DNA of 64,000 nucleotides from Geminicoccus roseus DSM 18922. GTDB lineage: Bacteria > Pseudomonadota > Alphaproteobacteria > Geminicoccales > Geminicoccaceae. Position 1 is the stretch's first letter. Each line of letters begins with the position of its first letter. The stretch is taken from assembly GCF_000427665.1 (NCBI RefSeq), contig NZ_KE386572.1, positions 3,906,373 to 3,970,372 on the forward strand, written 5' to 3'. Under the pieces are notes generated by a model. It did no database searches. It had not been told where the DNA came from and saw only the letters and a program-made list of their open reading frames with translations. Below, one piece after another: positions 34,908 to 44,344 of this stretch. The position numbers and the translations under genes are program-made.

Positions 34908-36028
34908 GCGAGCAGGCCGCCGCCCTGCTGGACGGCTTCGTGCTGGCGCTGCGCGGCATGGGCGTAGCAGTGCCCATGGAGGCCCACGCCCAGTTCCTCG
35001 CCGGCCTGCGCGCGTTGCCGCCGGCCTCGATCGACGGGCTGTACTGGTTGGCGCGCACCAGCCTGCTGCGCTGCCGGGACGACATCGAGCCGTTCGACCA
35101 GCTGTTCCAGGCCTGGTTCAAGGAAGGCCGGGTCGGGGTGGAGACCGATGGCGAGACGGCGCCGGACGCGGAGGATCGCCCGGCGCCGGCTGGCCGGGAG
35201 ATGGGCGGCCCGCTGCCGGTCATGCCGGGCGAGGGCACCGGCAAGGCGGCCGCCAGCGACGATCTGCGGGGCGCCCGGGCGGAGGCGGATGACCTGGAGC
35301 AGGACCCGGGCCTGCGCCGGTTCGGGCGGGAGGTCGTGGCGGCGCTGCCGGAGCGGCGCTCGCGGCGGCTGCGCCCCGACCGGCACGGCCGGGCCATCGA
35401 CCTGCGCCGGACCGTGCGCGCCGCGGTCCGCCAGGGCGGCGAGATCACCGGTCTTGTTCGGCGCGGCCGCCCGGCGCGCAAGCGGGCGCTGGTGCTGCTG
35501 GTCGACGTGTCGGGCTCGCACCAGGGGCTGATCGACGGCCACCTGCGGATGGCGCGGGCGATCTCGGAACAGACGCCCTGCGAGGTGTTCTGCTTCGGCT
35601 CACGGCTGACCCGGCTGACCCGGGCGCTGGCCGGGGCCAGCGCGCAGGCGGCCCATGAGCGTGCCCTGGCCGCGATCCCCGACTTTGCCGGCGGCACCCG
35701 GATCGGCCCGGCCCTAGCGGCGCTGCTGGGCGAGCCGCGCTTTGCCGGCCTCCTGCGCGGCGCCGTGGTCATGGTGGTCTCGGACGGGCTGGAGCGCGGC
35801 GACCCGGCGATCATGGCGGCGTCGGCCCGCCGAATCGCCCGGCTCGCCCACCGGCTGGTCTGGCTCACGCCCCTGGCGGGCGACCCGCGCTTTCGCCCGC
35901 GCACCCGCGGCCTGCTGGCGGTCCTGCCGCATCTGGACCGGCTCGGCAGTGCTGCCGACCAGGCCGCGATCCTGGCCGAGTTCGGCCGCCTGCGCGCACT
36001 GGAACGAACGGGGAGGACCCTGGCATGA
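34904..36028 (+). CDS. VWA-domain protein (CoxE-like)
   Basis: A 374-aa partner of the MoxR ATPase. The helical N-terminal part is followed by an acidic linker (about 80-135), then a von Willebrand A domain with the MIDAS LLVDVSGSHQG (about 197-207, DxSxS), GTRIGPALAAL and VVMVVSDGLERGDP. The last motif carries the third MIDAS Asp. ATG 34904 overlaps the ATPase stop; the stop overlaps the amidohydrolase start. No signal peptide, so cytoplasmic. Confidence 0.88.
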   Translation: MSEQAAALLDGFVLALRGMGVAVPMEAHAQFLAGLRALPPASIDGLYWLARTSLLRCRDDIEPFDQLFQAWFKEGRVGVETDGETAPDAEDRPAPAGREMGGPLPVMPGEGTGKAAASDDLRGARAEADDLEQDPGLRRFGREVVAALPERRSRRLRPDRHGRAIDLRRTVRAAVRQGGEITGLVRRGRPARKRALVLLVDVSGSHQGLIDGHLRMARAISEQTPCEVFCFGSRLTRLTRALAGASAQAAHERALAAIPDFAGGTRIGPALAALLGEPRFAGLLRGAVVMVVSDGLERGDPAIMAASARRIARLAHRLVWLTPLAGDPRFRPRTRGLLAVLPHLDRLGSAADQAAILAEFGRLRALERTGRTLA

Positions 36029-36924
36029 TCCCGATCATCGACGCCCACCACCATATCTGGCGCAAGAACGACCTGGCCTGGCTGTCCGGGCCAATGCAGC
36101 CGCGCATCTTCGGCCCCTACGAGCCGATCCGGCGCGACTACCCGATCGAGGAGTACCTGGCCGACCTCGACGGGTGCGGGGTGGTGGGCTCCGTCTATGT
36201 CCAGACCAACTGGCCCAAAGGCGGCGAGCTGGACGAGGTCCGCTGGGTGGAGGCGGAGGCCCGGCGCAGCGGCTGGCCGCAGGCGATCGTCAGCTACCTG
36301 GACCTCCTGGACGTGAAGGGGGCGGAGGCGATGCTGGACGCCCAGCAGGCCGCCTCGCCCCGGCTGCGCGGGGTCCGGATGCAGCTGCACTGGCACGAGA
36401 ACCCGCTCTACCGGTTCGCGGCCGACGCGAACCTGATGGGCGACGCGCGCCTGCGGCGAAACCTCGCCATGATCGCTGAGCGCGGCCTATTGTTCGATTT
36501 CCAGATCTTCGCCAGTCAGATGCGGGACGGCGCGGCGCTGGCGGCGGACCTGCCCGGGCTGCCGTTCGTGCTGATGCATGCCGGGATGCTGGAGGATCTG
36601 AGCCCGCAAGGCCGCTCGGCCTGGCGGGAGGGCATGCGGCGGCTGGCCGACCAGCCGAACGTGCATGTGAAGCTCAGCGGGCTCGGCACCTTCCTGCATC
36701 GCTGCGATCCCGCCCATGTCGAGGACGTGACGCTGCAGACGGTGGAGATGTTCGGACCAGAGCGCTGCGTGTTCGGCAGCAACTTCCCGATCGAGAAGCT
36801 GTGGACCAGCTACCCGGCCCTGGTGGAGGCGCACCGGCGGGCGCTGTCATCCCTGGATGAAACCGCGCAGCGACGGATCCTGCACGACAACGCGGCGAGC
36901 CTGTACCGGCTGGCCGGCGCTTGA
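36025..36924 (+). CDS. amidohydrolase-2 family hydrolase (TIM barrel)
   Basis: A 299-aa metal-dependent-hydrolase fold protein. DAHHHIW (6-12) supplies the first metal ligands; RGVRMQLHWHEN, FVLMHAGMLED (about 187-197), KLSGLGTF and VFGSNFPIEKLW (about 249-260) follow. Relatives hydrolyse lactones such as 2-pyrone-4,6-dicarboxylate or decarboxylate aromatic acids. The usual GSDxP aspartate is Asn here. As the last gene of the operon it probably hydrolyses a lactone or amide made after hydroxylation; the substrate is unknown. Confidence 0.85.
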   Translation: MIPIIDAHHHIWRKNDLAWLSGPMQPRIFGPYEPIRRDYPIEEYLADLDGCGVVGSVYVQTNWPKGGELDEVRWVEAEARRSGWPQAIVSYLDLLDVKGAEAMLDAQQAASPRLRGVRMQLHWHENPLYRFAADANLMGDARLRRNLAMIAERGLLFDFQIFASQMRDGAALAADLPGLPFVLMHAGMLEDLSPQGRSAWREGMRRLADQPNVHVKLSGLGTFLHRCDPAHVEDVTLQTVEMFGPERCVFGSNFPIEKLWTSYPALVEAHRRALSSLDETAQRRILHDNAASLYRLAGA

Positions 36925-36932
36925 ACATGCGA

Positions 36933-36960
36933 CCGGCCGGCCCCGCGAGGGACCGGCCGG
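36933..36960. terminator. hairpin ending the molybdenum hydroxylase operon
   Basis: CCGGCCGG (36933-36940) pairs with CCGGCCGG (36953-36960). Inside, after one mismatch, CCC (36942-36944) pairs with GGG (36949-36951) around a GCGA tetraloop. It lies 8 bp after the amidohydrolase stop and before the end of the convergent PRC-barrel gene. Confidence 0.65.
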
Positions 36961-36996
36961 CAGCCGGATCATCCGTTCGGCAGAAAGCCTACGGGA

Positions 36997-37701
36997 TCAC
37001 TGATTGGTGGTGGCGGGCATCGCGTCGTCGGTGGCGGCCGGCATGCCGTCCATCGGAGCCGCGGGGACCGCCTCGGTGCGGGTCGCCCAGCCGCCGTCGG
37101 TCTCCTCGATCTCCGGCAGGGCCTCGACCTGCTCCTTGCTCATCGAGACCACCAGCTCATCGGCGTCGCCCTGGGCCATCTGGATCTGGTTCAGGTCGAG
37201 GGCCACGGTGCGCTGGCCGATCCCGAGGAAGCCGCCAACATCGACCAGGACGTTCTGGATCGAGCCGTCGTCGCCGATCAGCAGGTCGCTCACCTCGCCG
37301 ACCGAGTTGCCCTCGGCGTCGACGATGTTGGCGTCCATCAGGTCGTCGGCGCTGTAGTTGCCGGCGATGGTGCCGGCGAAGCTGCCGGGCTCGGTGCCGC
37401 TGTAGGACTGGTAGCGCTGGGCATCGGCGTTGGTCATGCTGGGCGCGGTGCCCATGCTGCCGTCGTCAGTCTCGGTCATCTCCGGGCCAGCGCCCTCGAT
37501 GCCCTGCTCGACTTCCTGAGCGGCGCCCTCCGCCATGTCGCCGGCCTGGTCGGCGGTGTTCTCGACGCCCTGCTGCATCTCCTCGACAGCGTTGCCGGCA
37601 CCCATTGCCGGGTCCGTCGTCGTCGCATTCTCTTGAGCATAGGCGAAACTGGCGGTGGTGAGGCCGACCACGGCGACACTGGCGAGAAGTGACTTTCTCA
37701 T
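36997..37701 (-). CDS. secreted PRC-barrel domain protein
   Basis: A 234-aa exported protein. A signal peptide (LLASVAVVGLTTASFAYA, cleaved at about 22) is followed by an acidic low-complexity stretch (about 25-95, Glu, Thr, Met and Ala). A PRC-barrel-like domain then spans about 115-200: DLMDANIVDAEGNSVGEVSD, LLIGDDGSIQNVLVDVGGFL, and RTVALDLNQIQM. The tail is Ala/Met/Pro-rich. Such proteins are common in alphaproteobacteria, with no settled role. The start is the ATG at 37699-37701, before which GAGGAACC is seen. Confidence 0.85.
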   Translation of the reverse strand: MRKSLLASVAVVGLTTASFAYAQENATTTDPAMGAGNAVEEMQQGVENTADQAGDMAEGAAQEVEQGIEGAGPEMTETDDGSMGTAPSMTNADAQRYQSYSGTEPGSFAGTIAGNYSADDLMDANIVDAEGNSVGEVSDLLIGDDGSIQNVLVDVGGFLGIGQRTVALDLNQIQMAQGDADELVVSMSKEQVEALPEIEETDGGWATRTEAVPAAPMDGMPAATDDAMPATTNQ

Positions 37702-37753
37702 GACCTTGGTTCCTCTGCTCCGATTGTTGCTGCGATCTGATGATCGACTGCCA

Positions 37754-37766
37754 GAGCAACTTGCTC
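37754..37766. promoter_or_regulatory. inverted repeat upstream of the PRC-barrel gene and phaA
   Basis: GAGCAA-C-TTGCTC is a perfect 6+6 inverted repeat in the 262-bp divergent gap. No clear -10/-35 pair was found nearby, so a regulator site is only a possibility. A direct repeat GCGGGTGGA (37899 and 37917) lies nearer phaA. Confidence 0.3.
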
Positions 37767-37813
37767 CCACGGCGCGAGGTTCCGAGATATTCTGAGAAAA
37801 TCCACACAGCTAA

Positions 37814-39139
<1,326 letters not shown>

Positions 39140-39156
39140 GCATTTTTGCCGATCGT

Positions 39157-39183
39157 CCCGGCCGGACCTTCTTTCCGGCCGGG
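39157..39183 (+). terminator. strong hairpin between phaA and phaB
   Basis: CCCGGCCGGA (39157-39166) and TCCGGCCGGG (39174-39183) form a perfect 10-bp stem with a 7-nt loop. It follows the phaA stop by 17 bp. Because phaB lies downstream on the same strand, it may be a partial terminator or an mRNA-stabilising structure. No T-run follows. Confidence 0.55.
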
Positions 39184-39244
39184 CACGCGTTCATGTTCTG
39201 AACGAAGGTCTGCAACGACCTCGGTCCGATTAGGGAGAACGATC

Positions 39245-39970
39245 ATGGCCCGCGTCGCACTCGTCACCGGGGGATCCCGCGGTATCGGAGCCGCCATTTC
39301 GGTGGCCTTGAAGGAAGCAGGCTATCAGGTCGCCGCGAACTACGCGGGCAACGACCAGGCCGCCAACGAGTTCTCCAAGCAGACCGGCATCCCGGTGTTC
39401 AAGTTCAGCGTCGCCGAGTTCGACGCCTGCAAGGAAGGCGTGGCCAAGGTCGAGGCCGAGCTCGGCCCGATCGACGTGCTGGTCAACAATGCCGGCATCA
39501 CCCGCGACACCAGCTTCAGCAAGATGACGCCCGAGCAGTGGCGCGAGGTGATGGCGACCAACCTGGATTCGCTGTTCTTCATGTCGAAATGCGTGTTCGA
39601 CGGCATGAAGAAGCGCGGCTTCGGCCGGATCATCACCATCGGCTCGGTGAACGGCCAGAAGGGCCAGTTCGGCCAGACCAACTATGCCGCGGCCAAGGCC
39701 GGGGCGGCCGGGTTCACCAAGTCGCTGGCGCAGGAGGGGGCCCGCTCCAACATCACCGTCAACGTCGTGGCCCCCGGCTATATCGGCACCGACATGGTCA
39801 AGGCGGTGCCCCAGGAGGTGCTCAACGCCAAGGTCCTGCCGCAGATCCCGGTCGGCCGCCTGGGCGAGCCCGAGGAGATCGGCCGCTGCGTGGTGTTCCT
39901 GGCCAGCGACGATGCCGGCTTCATCACCGGCTCCACGCTCACCGCCAATGGCGGCCAGTACATGACCTGA
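39245..39970 (+). CDS. phaB: acetoacetyl-CoA reductase
   Basis: NADPH-dependent short-chain dehydrogenase giving (R)-3-hydroxybutyryl-CoA for PHB. 241 aa. VTGGSRGIGAA (about 7-17), NNAGITRDTSF, the catalytic Ser in IGSVNGQKGQFGQTNYAAAK with Tyr/Lys, and PGYIGTDMV. ATG 39245 follows AGGGAGAAC. The close match to PhaB and the phaA neighbour separate it from FabG. Confidence 0.93.
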   Translation: MARVALVTGGSRGIGAAISVALKEAGYQVAANYAGNDQAANEFSKQTGIPVFKFSVAEFDACKEGVAKVEAELGPIDVLVNNAGITRDTSFSKMTPEQWREVMATNLDSLFFMSKCVFDGMKKRGFGRIITIGSVNGQKGQFGQTNYAAAKAGAAGFTKSLAQEGARSNITVNVVAPGYIGTDMVKAVPQEVLNAKVLPQIPVGRLGEPEEIGRCVVFLASDDAGFITGSTLTANGGQYMT

Positions 39971-39979
39971 GCGGCGGGC

Positions 39980-40009
39980 GGCCGGCGTCGGGGCTTCCTG
40001 GCGCCGGCC
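39980..40009 (+). terminator. hairpin after phaB
   Basis: GGCCGGCG (39980-39987) pairs perfectly with CGCCGGCC (40002-40009) around a 14-nt loop, 9 bp after the phaB stop. It separates phaAB from the next dehydrogenase. No T-run. Confidence 0.5.
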
Positions 40010-40081
40010 GGCTCGGCTAGTGGTGCTGCGCGGCCGGAGCCGACGGGCCGGCCCTTTCCCGTTATTTCAGGAGATCATCGG

Positions 40082-40822
40082 ATGACTGGACGGCTCGCGG
40101 GCAAACGCGTGCTTGTGACCGCTGCGGCCCAAGGCATCGGCCGCGCGATCGCGCTCTCCTTCGCGCGCGAAGGCGCCGACGTGCTCGCGACCGACGTGAA
40201 CGCCCATCTGCTGGTCGACCTGGAGGCCGAGCAGGGCATCCGGACCGAGCGGCTGGACGTGCTGTCCGCCGATGCGATCCGCGCCTGCGCCGAGCAGAAC
40301 CCCGGCATCAACGTCCTGGTCAACGTCGCGGGCTATGTCCACAACGGCACGATCCTGGACTGCACCGACGAGCAGTGGGACTTCGCGTTCGACCTGAACG
40401 TCCGTTCGATGTTCTGGATCATCAAGGCGTTCCTGCCGAAGATGATCGAGCAGGGCGGCGGCTCGATCGTCAACGTCTCCAGCGTGGCCGGCGCCTTCAA
40501 GGGCGTGCCGAACCGCTTCACCTACGGCGCCTCCAAGGCGGCCGTGCAGGGGCTGACCAAGTCGGTCGCGATCGACTTCGTGAAGCAGGGCATCCGCTGC
40601 AACGCGATCTGCCCGGGCACGGTGCAGTCGCCCTCGCTGGACGACCGGATCAACGCGGCGGCCGACCCGGTGCAGGCCCGCAAGGACTTCATCGCGCGCC
40701 AGCCCATGGGCCGGCTCGGCAAGGCCGAGGAGATCGCCGCCCTGGCGCTCTACCTGGCCTCGGACGAGAGCGCCTACACCACCGGCACGCTGCAGGTGAT
40801 CGACGGCGGCCTGACCATCTGA
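40082..40822 (+). CDS. BDH2/DHRS6-like short-chain dehydrogenase
   Basis: A 246-aa SDR. VTAAAQGIGRAIALSFAREG (about 12-31) uses the AAAQGIG form of the nucleotide motif, with Asp in ATDVN favouring NAD. NVAGYVHNGTILDC, NLNVRSMFWIIKAFLPKM, VSSVAGAFKGV, YGASK and the tail ASDESAYTTGTLQVIDGG follow. From memory the whole pattern is very close to animal BDH2/DHRS6 and to bacterial 2-keto-3-deoxy-L-fuconate dehydrogenases. The substrate (3-hydroxybutyrate, 4-oxoproline or a deoxy sugar acid) is undecided. ATG 40082 follows AGGAG. Confidence 0.85.
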   Translation: MTGRLAGKRVLVTAAAQGIGRAIALSFAREGADVLATDVNAHLLVDLEAEQGIRTERLDVLSADAIRACAEQNPGINVLVNVAGYVHNGTILDCTDEQWDFAFDLNVRSMFWIIKAFLPKMIEQGGGSIVNVSSVAGAFKGVPNRFTYGASKAAVQGLTKSVAIDFVKQGIRCNAICPGTVQSPSLDDRINAAADPVQARKDFIARQPMGRLGKAEEIAALALYLASDESAYTTGTLQVIDGGLTI

Positions 40823-40829
40823 GGTCCCG

Positions 40830-40857
40830 CCGGCCTGCCGGATCCCCGGCAGGCCGG
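40830..40857. terminator. bidirectional terminator between SDR and upp
   Basis: CCGGCCTGCCGG (40830-40841) and CCGGCAGGCCGG (40846-40857) form a perfect 12-bp stem with loop ATCC, placed between two convergent genes. It is the longest uninterrupted stem seen in the window. Confidence 0.75.
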
Positions 40858-40865
40858 TGCTTCCG

Positions 40866-41495
40866 TCAGCGGGTGCCGTAGATGCGGTCGCCGGCGTCGC
40901 CCAGGCCCGGCATGATGTAGCCGTGGTCGTTGAGCTGGCGATCCTGGGCGGCGGTGAAGATCGGCACGTCCGGATGGGCGTCGTGGAATTTCTTCACCCC
41001 CTCCGGCGCCGCCAGCAGGCAGGCGTACTTGATCTCGGTGGCGCCCGAATCCTTGACCTTCTGGACCGCGGCGATCGCGGAATTGGCGGTCGCCAGCATC
41101 GGGTCGACCAGGATCACCTGGCGGTCGGCGATGTCGCTCGGCACCTTGTAGTAGTACTCCACCGGCTTCAGGGTCGCAGGATCCCGGTACAGGCCGACAT
41201 GGCCGACCCGGGCGGACGGGATCAGGTCGAGCATCCCCTCCAGGAGGCCGTTGCCGGCGCGCAGCACCGAGACCAGGCAGAGCTTCTTGCCGGCCAGCAT
41301 CCGCACCTTGGTGACCTCCAGCGGAGTCTCGACCTCGACTTCCTCGGTGGGCAGGTCGCGGCAGATCTCGTAGCCCAGCAGCAGCGCGATCTCCTTGACC
41401 AGCCGGCGGAACTCCGCGGTGGAGGTCTCCTTGCGCCGCATCAGGGACAGCTTGTGCTGGACCAGGGGATGGTCGACCACGACGAGCTTGGACAT
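40866..41495 (-). CDS. upp: uracil phosphoribosyltransferase
   Basis: Salvages uracil to UMP with PRPP. 209 aa. [20 protein letters not shown] (about 9-28), [34 protein letters not shown] (PRPP loop, about 121-140) with LATANS directly after it, and the uracil-binding C-terminus [17 protein letters not shown]. The ATG at 41493-41495 is preceded by GGAGAA. Divergent from the ABC transporter operon. Confidence 0.97.
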   Translation of the reverse strand: MSKLVVVDHPLVQHKLSLMRRKETSTAEFRRLVKEIALLLGYEICRDLPTEEVEVETPLEVTKVRMLAGKKLCLVSVLRAGNGLLEGMLDLIPSARVGHVGLYRDPATLKPVEYYYKVPSDIADRQVILVDPMLATANSAIAAVQKVKDSGATEIKYACLLAAPEGVKKFHDAHPDVPIFTAAQDRQLNDHGYIMPGLGDAGDRIYGTR

Positions 41496-41575
41496 GCGGT
41501 TTTCTCCGGGGCAGGGGGCGCGGCCCCGTTTAAGGCAGCCCGGGCCCAGAGGGCAATGCACCGGCGCCGTCGCCC

Positions 41576-41603
41576 TTGACGCGCGGCAGCGCGGCGATAC
41601 CGT
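41576..41603 (+). promoter_or_regulatory. possible promoter of the ABC transporter operon
   Basis: TTGACG (41576-41581) is followed after 16 bp by TACCGT (41598-41603) in the 145-bp divergent gap. The -35 is good and the -10 poor. Confidence 0.25.
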
Positions 41604-41640
41604 CCAGCGAAGTGGGGTGATCCAGCTTTGGAGTGTGCCG

Positions 41641-43248
41641 ATGAGACGCCGGACGACGTTCGCCGCGATGGCCTTGAGCCTTGGCCTCTCGACCGGGCTC
41701 CTGGGCGCCCTCGGCCCGGCCCTGGCGGCCACGCCGCCCGACACGCTGGTGATGGCCAAGAACATCGACGACATGATCACGCTGGACCCGGCCGAGTGCT
41801 TCGAGTTCAGCGGCGGCGAGATCGTGGCGCAGATGTACACCCGGCTCGTCACCCCCGACCCGAAGGACTTCAGCCAGCTGGTCGGCGGGGTCGCCGAGAG
41901 CTGGGAGATCTCGCCGGACGGCGACAAGCTGACCTTCAAGATCCGGCCCGGCCTGAAGTTTCATTCCGGCAACCCGGTCACCGCCGAGGATGCCGCCTGG
42001 TCGCTGCAGCGGGTGATCATCCTCGACAAGACGCCGGCCTTCATCCTCTCGCAGTTCGGCTGGACCGCCGACAACGTGAAGGCGCATGTCGTGGCGACCA
42101 CGCCCGACACGCTGGAGATCACCCTGGTCAACAAGTTCGCGCCGACCCTGGTGCTGAACGCGCTGTCCGCCGGGGTGGGCTCGGTGGTCGATTCCAAGCT
42201 GGTGCTGGAGCACGAGGAGAATGGCGACCTCGGCTATGGCTGGCTGAAGAACCAGTCGGCGGGCTCGGGCGCGTTCAAGCTGCTGACCTGGAAGGCCAAG
42301 GACGCGGTGGCGCTGGAGGCGAATCCGGACTTCTACCTGGGCGCGCCCGCGATGAAGCGGGTGATCGTGCGCCATGTCGGCGAGCCCGCCACCCAGCAGC
42401 TCCTGATCCAGAAGGGTGACGCGGACATCGCCCGCAACCTCAGCCCCGACCAGATCGCGGAGCTGACCAAGAGCCCGGATTTCGAGCTGCAGGCCGAGCC
42501 CAAGCAGAGCGTGCTCTATCTGGGCCTGAACCAGAAGAACGAGATCCTGGCCAACCCGAAGGTGCGGGACGCGCTGCGCCATGCCGTCGACTACGAGGGG
42601 CTGGCCACCAACCTGCTGCAGGGGCAGTGGAAGGTGCACCAGTCCTTCCTGGGCGAGGGCACGTTCGGCGCGCTCAACGACAATCCGTACAGCTTCGACG
42701 TCGAGAAGGCGAAGGCGCTGCTCGCCGAATCCGGGGTGGGCGCCGACCCGAAGATCACCTTCGACGTGCCCAACACCTCGCCCTACATCGACATCGCCCA
42801 GGCGATCCAGGGCAGCTTCGGCCAGGCCGGGGTCGGCGTGGAGCTGGTCCAGGCCGACCAGAAGCAGATCCTGACCAAGTACCGGGCGCGCAACCACGAC
42901 ATGGTGCTGATGTACTGGTCGCCGGACTACCTGGACCCGCACTCCACCACCGACTACTTCGCCAACAACCCGGACAACAGCGACCAGGGCACCGCCAAGA
43001 CCATCGCCTGGCGCAATGCCTGGGACATCCCGGAGCTGAGCAGGCAGACCGGCGAGGCGGCGCTGGAGCTCGATCCCGAGGCGCGCGAGGAAACCTATCT
43101 GGACATCCAGCGGCAGGTGCAGGACGAGGGTGCCTACGTGCTGATGTTCCAGCAGGTCGAGCAGACCGTGGTGCGGGCCAATGTCGAGGGCTTCGTGTCC
43201 GGGCCGACCTTCGATACCGTCACCTATGCGGGCGTGACCAAGCAGTAG
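41641..43248 (+). CDS. ABC transporter substrate-binding protein (dipeptide/opine family 5)
   Basis: Periplasmic binding protein of 535 aa. A signal peptide ([20 protein letters not shown], probable cleavage after ALA at about 30) is followed by the family-5 pattern: [68 protein letters not shown] and [12 protein letters not shown]. Such proteins bind peptides, opines, glycosides or other small organic ligands; the ligand is unknown. First gene of a five-gene importer operon. Confidence 0.92.
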   Translation: MRRRTTFAAMALSLGLSTGLLGALGPALAATPPDTLVMAKNIDDMITLDPAECFEFSGGEIVAQMYTRLVTPDPKDFSQLVGGVAESWEISPDGDKLTFKIRPGLKFHSGNPVTAEDAAWSLQRVIILDKTPAFILSQFGWTADNVKAHVVATTPDTLEITLVNKFAPTLVLNALSAGVGSVVDSKLVLEHEENGDLGYGWLKNQSAGSGAFKLLTWKAKDAVALEANPDFYLGAPAMKRVIVRHVGEPATQQLLIQKGDADIARNLSPDQIAELTKSPDFELQAEPKQSVLYLGLNQKNEILANPKVRDALRHAVDYEGLATNLLQGQWKVHQSFLGEGTFGALNDNPYSFDVEKAKALLAESGVGADPKITFDVPNTSPYIDIAQAIQGSFGQAGVGVELVQADQKQILTKYRARNHDMVLMYWSPDYLDPHSTTDYFANNPDNSDQGTAKTIAWRNAWDIPELSRQTGEAALELDPEAREETYLDIQRQVQDEGAYVLMFQQVEQTVVRANVEGFVSGPTFDTVTYAGVTKQ

Positions 43249-43261
43249 ACAGGGCCTTTCC

Positions 43262-44344
43262 GTGGCGCTGTCGCCCGAAGCCGACCGCCCTGCCGACCTG
43301 CCCGCCGAGGAGGCGACCGCGCACAGCGCGTTCCTGCGCCTGTCGCGCCGGGCGGCGTCGCTGATCGGCTCGGTCGTCCTGACCGTGCTCGGCCTGCTGA
43401 TGGTGACCTTCACCATCGGCCGGGTCGTGCCGGTCGATCCGCTGCTGGCGGTGGTGGGCGACCGGGCGCCGGAGCATGTCCGCGAGCGCGCCGCGATCGA
43501 GCTTGGCCTGGACCAGCCGCTCTGGCGGCAGTTCCTGCGCTACCTGGGCGAGGTCCTGCAGGGCGATTTCGGCAACTCGGTGCTGAGCGGCCAGCCGGTG
43601 CTCACCGACATCGCCCGATTCTTCCCGGCGACGCTGGAGCTGGCCACCACCGCCACCATCATGGGCGTGTTCCTGGGCGTGCCGCTGGGGGTGCTGGCGG
43701 CGACCCGGCACGGGCGCTGGCAGGACCAAGTGATCCGGGTCGTGGCGCTGGCCGGCTACTCGGTGCCGGTGTTCTGGCTGGGCCTGGTCGGGCTGCTGCT
43801 GTTCTACGCCGAGCTCGGCTGGGTGGCGGGGCCCGGGCGGATCGACGTGGTCTACGAGTACACGATCGAACCGGTGACCGAGCTGATGCTGGTCGACACG
43901 CTGCTCGCCGGCGACACCGACGCGTTCTTCGACGCGGTCTCGCACCTGATCCTGCCGGCCTCGGTGTTGGGCTATTTCTCGCTGGCCTACATCACCCGGA
44001 TGACCCGCTCGCTCATGCTGGGCGAACTCGGCCAGGAATACATCGTGGCGGCGCGGGTGAAGGGCCTGTCGGAGACCCGGGTGATCTGGCGGCATGCCGT
44101 CGGCAACATCATGGTGCCGCTGATCACCACCATCGCCCTGTCCTATGCCTATCTCCTGGAAGGGGCGGTCCTGACCGAGACCGTGTTCGCCTGGCCGGGG
44201 CTGGGGCTCTACATCACCCAGTCCCTGTTCAGCGCCGATCTCACCGCCGTGCTGGGCGCCACCATCGTGATCGGCCTGGTGTTCATCGGCCTGAACCTGC
44301 TCTCCGACCTGCTCTACACCCTGGTCGACCCGAGGGCGAAATGA
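43262..44344 (+). CDS. ABC transporter permease (DppB-like)
   Basis: Inner-membrane permease of 360 aa. The N-terminal 32 residues are polar and unusual, then the first helix with VLTVLGLLMVTFTIGRVVPV. Later come GDFGNSVLSGQPV, GYSVPVFWLGLVGLLLFY and the EAA loop EYIVAARVKGLSETRVIWRH (about 259-278) that contacts the ATPases. GTG 43262 lies 13 bp after the binding-protein gene; the stop overlaps the next permease. Confidence 0.92.
   Translation: MALSPEADRPADLPAEEATAHSAFLRLSRRAASLIGSVVLTVLGLLMVTFTIGRVVPVDPLLAVVGDRAPEHVRERAAIELGLDQPLWRQFLRYLGEVLQGDFGNSVLSGQPVLTDIARFFPATLELATTATIMGVFLGVPLGVLAATRHGRWQDQVIRVVALAGYSVPVFWLGLVGLLLFYAELGWVAGPGRIDVVYEYTIEPVTELMLVDTLLAGDTDAFFDAVSHLILPASVLGYFSLAYITRMTRSLMLGELGQEYIVAARVKGLSETRVIWRHAVGNIMVPLITTIALSYAYLLEGAVLTETVFAWPGLGLYITQSLFSADLTAVLGATIVIGLVFIGLNLLSDLLYTLVDPRAK

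Noticed and set aside
36025-36924. L-fuconolactonase, forming a fucose pathway with the SDR at 40082 and the FAH protein at 46887
   Set aside because: The three genes are in separate transcription units, and the amidohydrolase's GSNFPIEKLW pattern does not specifically match fuconolactonase.
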